Below are positions 1 through 5,249 of a DNA stretch of 7,028 bases, one piece after another. Every line of letters begins with the position of its first letter. The stretch's first letter is position 1. The stretch comes from Myxococcales bacterium (lineage in GTDB: Bacteria; Myxococcota_A; Polyangia; Polyangiales; Polyangiaceae), in assembly GCA_025362165.1 (NCBI GenBank), contig JANYHY010000481.1, positions 1-7,028 of the forward strand, read 5' to 3'. A program made the translations under genes and the position numbers. The notes beneath the pieces were generated by a model that was not told where the DNA came from, made no database searches, and worked only from the letters and a program-made list of their open reading frames with translations.

Positions 1-1
1 C

Positions 2-97
2 GACTTGGCACGGCATGTTCCCATTCCGCTCGGCTACTACGGGTGTGCGCGAACCGGCAAGTTCCCGGCAGAAACGCGCGCCAACGATTTCTGGTAG
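2..97 (+). CDS. Possible C-terminal tail of an upstream gene (partial)
   Basis: Reading from base 2 gives 31 sense codons that end in TGG TAG (stop at 95-97). The last residues read TRANDFW. Third codon positions are G or C in 22 of 31 codons, as expected for a coding frame in this GC-rich DNA. No family can be recognised from so short a piece. The other two plus frames and at least one minus frame are also open across the stretch, so the assignment is weak. If real, the gene ends 43 bp before the chosen start of the MerR gene. The stretch could equally be non-coding or the start of a divergent gene. Confidence 0.25.
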   Translation, partial: DLARHVPIPLGYYGCARTGKFPAETRANDFW

Positions 98-133
98 TGT
101 CTACTTGACAGTATGAGTGTCACGATACATCTT
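96..133 (+). promoter_or_regulatory. Candidate promoter and operator of the MerR/VIT-VWA operon
   Basis: A perfect -35 hexamer TTGACA lies at 105-110. With a 17-bp spacer, a weak -10-like CATCTT lies at 128-133, and the GTG at 141 follows 7 nt later. The -35 is embedded in symmetric sequence: TGACA (106-110) pairs with TGTCA (118-122) across 7 bp, and AGTGTC occurs directly repeated at 96-101 and 116-121. The dyad lies between the -35 and -10 elements, where MerR-family proteins usually bind. Autoregulation by the adjacent regulator is therefore plausible but is an inference. The -10 match is poor, and the alternative TATGAG at 112-117 would put transcription start further upstream. Confidence 0.4.
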
Positions 134-140
134 GATGTTC

Positions 141-599
141 GTGAGCAAGACACCGACCGAATACAAGCTCGAGGAGCTGGCGCGCGCTGCAGGCGTGTCG
201 CCGCGCACGGTTCGCTACTACGTTCAACGTGGGCTGCTCCCGGCGCCAGCGTTTCGAGGCAAAGACACGGCGTATGCGCCTATGCACCTGCTGCGTCTGC
301 GTGCGATCAAGAAGCTGCAGGACGCCTTCCTGCCGCTCGACGCGATCGCCGTCACGCTCGCGAGCTCGACCGACCACGAGCTCGAGGAGATCGCGAAGGG
401 TCGCAAGACCATCGCGCTCGTCGCACCACAAGCGGCGCCGCACCCCAAGCCCGTGCACACGCCGAGCGCGGAACGAGTGGAGCGCTACACGCTGGCAGAT
501 GGCGTGGAGCTGCTGGTGGCGGGCAACTTGAAGGGCGAGGCCAAAGACCTCGTCGCAGAGATTCTGAAGACAGCAACCAAACACGGAGGGACACGATGA
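141..599 (+). CDS. MerR-family transcriptional regulator, short form
   Basis: A 152-residue DNA-binding regulator. Residues about 8-75 form the MerR winged helix-turn-helix: LEELARAAGVSPRTVRYY (10-27), wing GLLP (31-34), then HLLRLRAIKKLQ and FLPLDAI, the usual helices after the wing. A charged helix (79-90) and a Pro/His/Ala-rich linker (95-109) follow. The C-terminus is a small segment with YTLADGVELLVAG (116-128) and a final helix. It lacks the long dimerisation coil and cysteine-rich metal loop of classical MerR, CueR or SoxR, so the effector is unknown. Start choice: in-frame GTG at 117 and ATG at 135 are also possible. I chose GTG 141 because it begins just before conserved sequence and fits the promoter spacing; no start has a good Shine-Dalgarno. 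The stop overlaps the VIT-VWA start (ATGA, 596-599), so the two are co-transcribed and probably coupled. It likely regulates this operon. Confidence 0.85.
   Translation: MSKTPTEYKLEELARAAGVSPRTVRYYVQRGLLPAPAFRGKDTAYAPMHLLRLRAIKKLQDAFLPLDAIAVTLASSTDHELEEIAKGRKTIALVAPQAAPHPKPVHTPSAERVERYTLADGVELLVAGNLKGEAKDLVAEILKTATKHGGTR
585..590 (+). promoter_or_regulatory. Strong Shine-Dalgarno for the VIT-VWA gene
   Basis: GGAGGG lies inside the end of the MerR coding region, with 5 nt between it and the ATG at 596. It fixes the start of the second gene. It also shows that the much longer in-frame upstream extension, which overlaps the regulator in another frame, is not the real N-terminus. It is the only strong ribosome-binding site seen in front of a gene in this window. 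Confidence 0.8.
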
Positions 600-3034
600 G
601 CATCGAGAGCGCGCTTCGATCGACGGACGGCCTGAACATTCCTCTCCTCGGCGTGGAGGTCACGGGCGAAGTGCTCGGAGGCATCGCGCGAACGGTGGTG
701 CGGCAACGCTACAAGAACCGCGAGAGCAAGCCGATCGAGGCCATCTACACGTTCCCGCTGCCTAGCGAGTCCGCGCTCGTCGGGTTCGCCATGACGTGCG
801 CAGGCCGCACCATGAAGGGCGTCGTGAAGGAGCGTGACCAGGCGTTCCTCGAGTACGACGACGCGATCCACAAGGGCCACGGCGCCGCGCTCGTGGACGA
901 AGAGCGCCGCAACGTGTTCACCGCGAGCGTTGGCAATCTGTTGCCGGACGAAGAGACCGTGATCGAGATCGAGCTGCTCGAGCGGCTCACCGCGGACGAG
1001 GGCGCGCTGCGTTGGATGCTGCCTACGCTGGTCGCGCCCCGCTACATGCCAGGCACGCCTTCCGGAGATCGCACAGGTCACGGCTCAGCGGAGCCAACGA
1101 CGCGCGTACCCGACGCAGATCGGATCTCGCCGCCGATCGGCGCGGTGGACTATGGCATCTCGATCGACATGCGCTTCATGCTGGGCGAAGACCTCACGGT
1201 CGAGAGCCCGTCTCATGTCATCAGCTCCGAGAAGATCGAGGGCGGCGTCCGCGTAAAATTCGCTTCAAGAGAGGTCGCGCTCGATCGCGACGTCGTCATC
1301 ACGGCGCGCGGCGCAGAGGCGTCCACCACCTCGTACGTGGCGCACAGAGTCACCGGCGAAGAGGGCTACGTGGCCATCACCGTCGTGCCAGATCTCTTCA
1401 GCTTCGCCAAGTCCGGCGGCAAGCAGCGCGTGGTGTTCTTGGTCGATATTTCAGGCTCGATGGCAGGTGAGTCCATCGATCAGGCGCGCGCGGCGCTTCG
1501 CTTGTGCTTGCGCCAACTCCGTGAGGGTGACCTCTTCAACGTGATCGCGTTCGACCATCAGTTCACGTCTTTCCAGGTGGACCTGGTGCCGTTCACCCAA
1601 CGCACCCTCGACGCGGCAGATCGCTGGGCTTCGTCGCTTCAAACGAATGGTGGCACGGAGATGCTCGCACCGCTCGTCGCTGCCGCGCAGATGGCGCAAG
1701 GCGGTGTCGTGGTGTTGTTGACCGACGGTCAGGTCGGCAATGAAGCGGAGATCCTGGAGCGCGTGCTCGAGAAGGCGAACGGCGCGCGCCTCTACACGTT
1801 TGGCATCGGCACGAACGTGAGTGACGTGTTGCTCCGCGATCTCGCCAAGCGCACAGGAGGCGCGTGTGAACTCATTTACCCGGGCGAGCGTATCGACGAC
1901 AAGGTGATCGCTCAGTTCGCCCGCGCGACCGCCCCGCGTGTCGATGGACTCGACGTGAAGACACCTGGGCTCGAGCTGTCCGAGATGGCGCCGAGCGCGT
2001 CGTCCTCGCTCGTCGACGGCGAGCCGTGGACTGTCTTCGCGCGGTACGGTCACGCGAGCGATGGCGCGGTCGAGTTGCGCGGCAAGATCGACGGAGAGGC
2101 CTTCTTCTTGCGGGTTCCGGTGTCGTTGCCAAACGTGAGTCAGAACGAAGCGGTCGCCAAGCTCTGGGCGCGAGAGCGCATTCGCGAGCTGGAGGGAGCG
2201 AGCGTGTCGGGTCGTCGCGCGGAGGCGAGCAAAGCAAGGATCCTGAAGCTCGCGCTCGATCATCAGCTCGCGAGCTCGCTCACGTCGATGGTCGTCGTCG
2301 AGATGCGCGAAGGCGATCGCCGCGCGCAGGGCGTACCCGATACGCGCGTCGTGCCTGTGAGCGCGCCGCATGGATGGGCGATGTTCCAGAAGCCGCAGCT
2401 GGAACGAACGAGGATGAGCCAAGTCCTGAGCGGGCCTGCTCCTTCAGGGCCGCCGATGCAGATGTCTCAGGCCCCGTCGCAAGCTTCGTTCGGCGCGCCG
2501 ATGCGCCCTGCATCGGTCGCCGCGCCATCGCCCGTCGCGGCAGGGTCCGCGAAGAGCAAGAAGGTCGGCGTCGTCGGCCGCGTGATGGACTTCCTCTCGA
2601 TCTCGAAGGAGGAGAGCGCGAGCGCCGACGGGTTCGCAGAAGCCACCGAAAAGACGGCGGTGACGCCGATGCCCAGGGATCCAGCCGGGATCCTCTCTCG
2701 ACAGCTCGCGAGCGGTTTGTGGGCGGGCGAGGACGGCGGCACCGAGGCCAGCGTTCGAGCGACTGCTCTCGCGCTGTTGACCCTGAACCTCGCGGGCATC
2801 AACACCGCTCACGCGATGTATGGCGCGCAGCTGAAAAAGGCGGTCTCTGCGCTCGTCGCGGCCGCAGACGCTCTCGGTGACAAGACCTTGCGAGAGCTTG
2901 CCCTGTGCGCCGGGTGGCTCGTCGCAAGTGGCGCGCGCTCGCGTGCGCAGGTGGTGGAGGTCGCCGAGAAGCATGGCATCACATTCGCCGACGAGACCTC
3001 GGTGCGAACCCGCGCGGACGCGCTCGCTAGCTAA
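596..3034 (+). CDS. VIT domain and von Willebrand factor A domain protein
   Basis: An 812-residue protein with the layout of inter-alpha-trypsin-inhibitor heavy chain, VWA5A and PARP4-type proteins. The VIT domain (about 5-150) shows YTFPLP, AFLEYDDAI, GAALVDEE and VGNLLPDEE. The VWA domain (about 277-440) carries an intact metal-ion-dependent adhesion site: DISGS (D284, S286, S288), T354 in NGGTEM, and D377 in LLTDG. It should therefore bind Mg2+ or Mn2+ and a protein ligand. A beta-rich region follows, then the typical VIT-protein helix with LWARERIRELE and LTSMVVVE (about 517-570). A Pro/Ser/Ala/Met-rich linker (about 602-690) leads to a helical C-terminal domain (about 699-812) around LASGLWAG. 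No signal peptide or membrane segment is visible, so it is probably cytoplasmic. No enzymatic domain is present; a scaffold or binding role is inferred. It is second in an operon behind MerR, and its stop overlaps the converging gene. Confidence 0.9.
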   Translation: MSIESALRSTDGLNIPLLGVEVTGEVLGGIARTVVRQRYKNRESKPIEAIYTFPLPSESALVGFAMTCAGRTMKGVVKERDQAFLEYDDAIHKGHGAALVDEERRNVFTASVGNLLPDEETVIEIELLERLTADEGALRWMLPTLVAPRYMPGTPSGDRTGHGSAEPTTRVPDADRISPPIGAVDYGISIDMRFMLGEDLTVESPSHVISSEKIEGGVRVKFASREVALDRDVVITARGAEASTTSYVAHRVTGEEGYVAITVVPDLFSFAKSGGKQRVVFLVDISGSMAGESIDQARAALRLCLRQLREGDLFNVIAFDHQFTSFQVDLVPFTQRTLDAADRWASSLQTNGGTEMLAPLVAAAQMAQGGVVVLLTDGQVGNEAEILERVLEKANGARLYTFGIGTNVSDVLLRDLAKRTGGACELIYPGERIDDKVIAQFARATAPRVDGLDVKTPGLELSEMAPSASSSLVDGEPWTVFARYGHASDGAVELRGKIDGEAFFLRVPVSLPNVSQNEAVAKLWARERIRELEGASVSGRRAEASKARILKLALDHQLASSLTSMVVVEMREGDRRAQGVPDTRVVPVSAPHGWAMFQKPQLERTRMSQVLSGPAPSGPPMQMSQAPSQASFGAPMRPASVAAPSPVAAGSAKSKKVGVVGRVMDFLSISKEESASADGFAEATEKTAVTPMPRDPAGILSRQLASGLWAGEDGGTEASVRATALALLTLNLAGINTAHAMYGAQLKKAVSALVAAADALGDKTLRELALCAGWLVASGARSRAQVVEVAEKHGITFADETSVRTRADALAS

Positions 3035-3885
3035 AGCATCAATGTGTGGTGGGGCGTAACGATGGCGCGCTTGAGAGGCGCAGTCGCTGTCGCGCCCGGC
3101 CACACGACGCACTCGTTCAGCTCACCCGAGCCACTGACGCGTGCCCCGTCACCGACGATACTTCGCTTCAAACGAACGTCGTCGGTGACGTGCGCGGTGG
3201 GCCCGACCCACGCGTCCCGGTTGGCGAGCCATGCCAGGTTCGCTGCGAGGTAAGCGACTGGCGTACCGAGATCGGTGAACGGAGTCGTGACGTCGAAGGT
3301 GGTGAGCAGCTTGCCGCTCGCCATCGCAGGCAGGCAGACGTCTTCGACGAGACCACCGGGGCTCGGGAACGCGCGCAAGAAGTCGCGAGCGATCACGTAG
3401 ATACCGAGAAAGTCGCCCCCGCGAGCCTCTTCTGCGAAGGATGTCTTCCGCAAGCGCACGACGCGACCATCCGCTGCGACGCCGACGTTTCCCTGATGGA
3501 CCGCGCGAGGAGTGATGGCCAAGCACAAGACACCGACGCGGGCAGCACGTAGCCCAGCGACGTCCACGTCGGCGATGATGTCCGCGTTGTAGACGAGCAC
3601 GTCCGTGTCTCCGAGGAGCGCCCGCGCGTGAGCCACGCCTCCAGCGGTCCCGAGCAGCTCTTTTTCGCGTGAAACGAAGACGTCGACCGTCTTGCTCCAC
3701 TCGGCGATCGCGTCCGCGTGGTGGTGCGCGTTGACGACGATCCGCTCCTCACCCCGCGCGCGAAGCCTCGCGACGACATCAGAGAGCATGGGGCGATCGC
3801 CGAGCGGCACGAGCCCCTTGGGGACATGATCCGTGAGCGGGCGCAGCCGAGTACCGAGCCCAGCGGCCAGCACCATCGCGGTCAC
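3031..3885 (-). CDS. Sugar-phosphate nucleotidyltransferase (NDP-sugar pyrophosphorylase family)
   Basis: A 284-residue enzyme of the NTP_transferase family, which joins a nucleoside triphosphate and a sugar-1-phosphate to give an NDP-sugar and pyrophosphate. The N-terminal signature is intact: VLAAGLGTRLRPLT (5-18) followed by PKGLVPLGDRP (22-32). LLGTAGGV (78-84 region) is the nucleotide-binding loop. N100-A101-D102 supplies one metal-binding Asp, and FTDLGTP (203-209) supplies the second at D205. Residues about 226-275 (WVGPTAHV, SIVGDGARV, CVVWPGATA) look like a short left-handed beta-helix of hexapeptide repeats. The substrate cannot be read from sequence: MurNAc-1-phosphate uridylyltransferase (MurU-like), mannose-1-phosphate guanylyltransferase-like and glucose-1-phosphate types share these motifs. 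No AmgK-like kinase is adjacent. The start is GTG 3885, overlapping the lipoprotein stop (GTGA); ATG three codons later is an alternative. It is cytosolic and second in its operon. Confidence 0.88.
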   Translation of the reverse strand: MTAMVLAAGLGTRLRPLTDHVPKGLVPLGDRPMLSDVVARLRARGEERIVVNAHHHADAIAEWSKTVDVFVSREKELLGTAGGVAHARALLGDTDVLVYNADIIADVDVAGLRAARVGVLCLAITPRAVHQGNVGVAADGRVVRLRKTSFAEEARGGDFLGIYVIARDFLRAFPSPGGLVEDVCLPAMASGKLLTTFDVTTPFTDLGTPVAYLAANLAWLANRDAWVGPTAHVTDDVRLKRSIVGDGARVSGSGELNECVVWPGATATAPLKRAIVTPHHTLML

Positions 3886-5183
3886 GGGAAGAATGACTCC
3901 ACGACGCTCGAGCCGCCGCCCACGATCAGCACTGCGCCCGTAGGGGCGACGAGCGAGCGCGCGCGGTGACGGGGGAGCTTGAACATGACCTCCGCCATTG
4001 ACGACGCAGTGACCATGAAGGATCGCGTGACGCCAGCGTCGTCGTCTCCGATCAGGATCGCGCTCGACGCATCCAAGCCATACACGTGACTGCCTGAGAG
4101 CTTCGCTGGCGTGACGAGCCACGGGGTGAGAGCACAGCTCGCACCACACGACATATCGATCGTGCGAGCGCTGGCGGGCGCACCAGTTTCGTCGACGCCT
4201 CCCGCTACCAACACGATCGAGCCCGATAACAGCGATGCGCCAGCGCCGGTCGTGGCGTCGGGCTTGAACGGCAGGGCCGTCCCGGAGGTCGCTTTGGGCG
4301 AGAGCAGCTCCACCCCTGCACCTGTCGCGCTGCCGCCAAAGACGACGACTCCTTTGCCGACGACGAATGTGGCGGCCGCGCCGAGCCGAGGCGCGAGCAG
4401 GCGCGCGGCAGAGATGACACCCGCTGTGCTCACGACCAGCACGGCGGAGGTTGGCGGCTGAGTCGATCGGGTCGCACCCACGACATAGGCAGTCCCGTCA
4501 TCTCCGAGCACTACGTCTCCACCGGCGACCTCCGCGAACGTCATTCCGCTCGGCGGATCGATCGCCTTCACGCTCGCGTCGGAGAGGCCGAAGCTCGATG
4601 CGCCGTCATCTGCGATCGTGACGATGGCGTTGTTCTCGATGACCATGGACTGCGGAGCTCGAGGCAGCACGGCCGTGTTCGTGAGCGCGGCGAGAGACGC
4701 CAGATCGTAGCCGGTGACGTTCTTCGCGTTGGCAGAATTGGAGCCGCCAGCGACGAGCACGCTCCGCCGATTGAGCACCGCGATCGCCGGACTCTCACGC
4801 GCGTCGAGCGTCCCAGGCATGCGCGCCCACTCCCCGGTGCGTTGCACGAACACGGGGAAGGTCGCGTCCTGGAGCGATCCATAGGCTAAAAATAGGCTCG
4901 ATCCGAACACGAGGTGTTTGCCTGTCGAGTCCTGCCCGCTCACTCGCAGGCTCACGACTTCGGTCTGCGTGTGGTCGCCGAGGTCCACCGTGCTCGTTGG
5001 GAGTGCGACGCTCACGACGGTCTTGCTCGTGCCGTCGGGCGCGAGCGCTTCGACCACGAGCTTGCTTGGCGCAGGCGCGCGCGAGAACACGTCGGTCTCT
5101 GCGCCTGTCACGAGCGAGAGGGTCCCTGATGGCTTGCTGCTGCACGCGAGCAACACCAACATCGAACCGATCCAACGGCGCAT
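3882..5183 (-). CDS. Kelch/beta-propeller-like lipoprotein
   Basis: A 433-residue predicted exported lipoprotein. The N-terminus has positive charges (R2, R3), a short hydrophobic stretch and a lipobox-like LLAC with the lipidated cysteine at C14, followed by SSKPSG. Residues about 20-115 form a beta-rich domain I do not recognise. From about 125 to the end there are Kelch-like blades with hydrophobic strands ending in double or triple glycine: VLVAGGSN (142-149), VVVFGGSA (279-286), IVLVAGGV (323-330) and VLIVGGGSS (418-426). Weaker copies lie between. A beta-propeller at the cell envelope is likely; partner and role are unknown. Such lipoproteins are frequent in myxobacterial genomes (general knowledge). 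C346 and C350 could form a disulfide. The start is ATG 5183, because it sits directly before the signal sequence; no Shine-Dalgarno is seen. The signal is short, and Leu at lipobox position -2 is not ideal. It leads an operon with the nucleotidyltransferase. Confidence 0.75.
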   Translation of the reverse strand: MRRWIGSMLVLLACSSKPSGTLSLVTGAETDVFSRAPAPSKLVVEALAPDGTSKTVVSVALPTSTVDLGDHTQTEVVSLRVSGQDSTGKHLVFGSSLFLAYGSLQDATFPVFVQRTGEWARMPGTLDARESPAIAVLNRRSVLVAGGSNSANAKNVTGYDLASLAALTNTAVLPRAPQSMVIENNAIVTIADDGASSFGLSDASVKAIDPPSGMTFAEVAGGDVVLGDDGTAYVVGATRSTQPPTSAVLVVSTAGVISAARLLAPRLGAAATFVVGKGVVVFGGSATGAGVELLSPKATSGTALPFKPDATTGAGASLLSGSIVLVAGGVDETGAPASARTIDMSCGASCALTPWLVTPAKLSGSHVYGLDASSAILIGDDDAGVTRSFMVTASSMAEVMFKLPRHRARSLVAPTGAVLIVGGGSSVVESFFP

Positions 5184-5249
5184 GCGGTCGAAGTAGCACG
5201 GAACAGGTGCGCCTTCTCGAACATGAGGGCACGCCGTAGTCTGCGTCGC
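5184..5249. promoter_or_regulatory. Divergent promoter spacer between lipoprotein and beta-helix genes
   Basis: These 66 bp must hold both promoters. On the plus strand, TTCTCG (5214-5219), a 17-bp spacer and TAGTCT (5237-5242) precede GTG 5250 by 7 nt. On the minus strand, TGCTACTTC reads as an extended -10 (hexamer TACTTC at 5195-5190) that ends 6 nt before the ATG at 5183. Neither start has a Shine-Dalgarno. All matches to consensus are weak, so exact elements are uncertain, but the spacing suits leaderless or near-leaderless mRNAs. No clear operator or riboswitch fold was seen. Confidence 0.4.

Noticed and set aside
113..595. In-frame N-terminal extension of the VIT-VWA protein reaching back to ATG 113
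   Set aside because: It overlaps the MerR gene in another frame, encodes an Arg/Ala-rich shadow sequence, and the VIT domain and the GGAGGG site both point to ATG 596.
1451..2422. 323-codon minus-strand open frame inside the VIT-VWA gene
   Set aside because: Arg/Ala/His-rich antisense shadow over the VWA domain with an intact MIDAS on the other strand.
2026..2880. 284-codon plus-strand open frame inside the VIT-VWA gene
   Set aside because: Out-of-frame, extremely Arg-rich translation typical of a frame shift through GC-rich coding sequence.
1634..3177. 14-base match TCGCTTCAAACGAA at 1634-1647 and 3164-3177
   Set aside because: Two coding positions in unrelated genes, with no flanking similarity. 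A match of this length can occur by chance in 7 kb of biased sequence.
3886..4149. Upstream extension of the nucleotidyltransferase frame
   Set aside because: It lies within the lipoprotein's Kelch region and has no family similarity. The enzyme's conserved sequence begins right after GTG 3885.
4881..4898. AT-rich direct repeat, ATAGGCT twice at an 11-bp interval
   Set aside because: It sits in the lipoprotein coding frame (SLFLAYG region) and shows no further copies, so it looks like coincidence.
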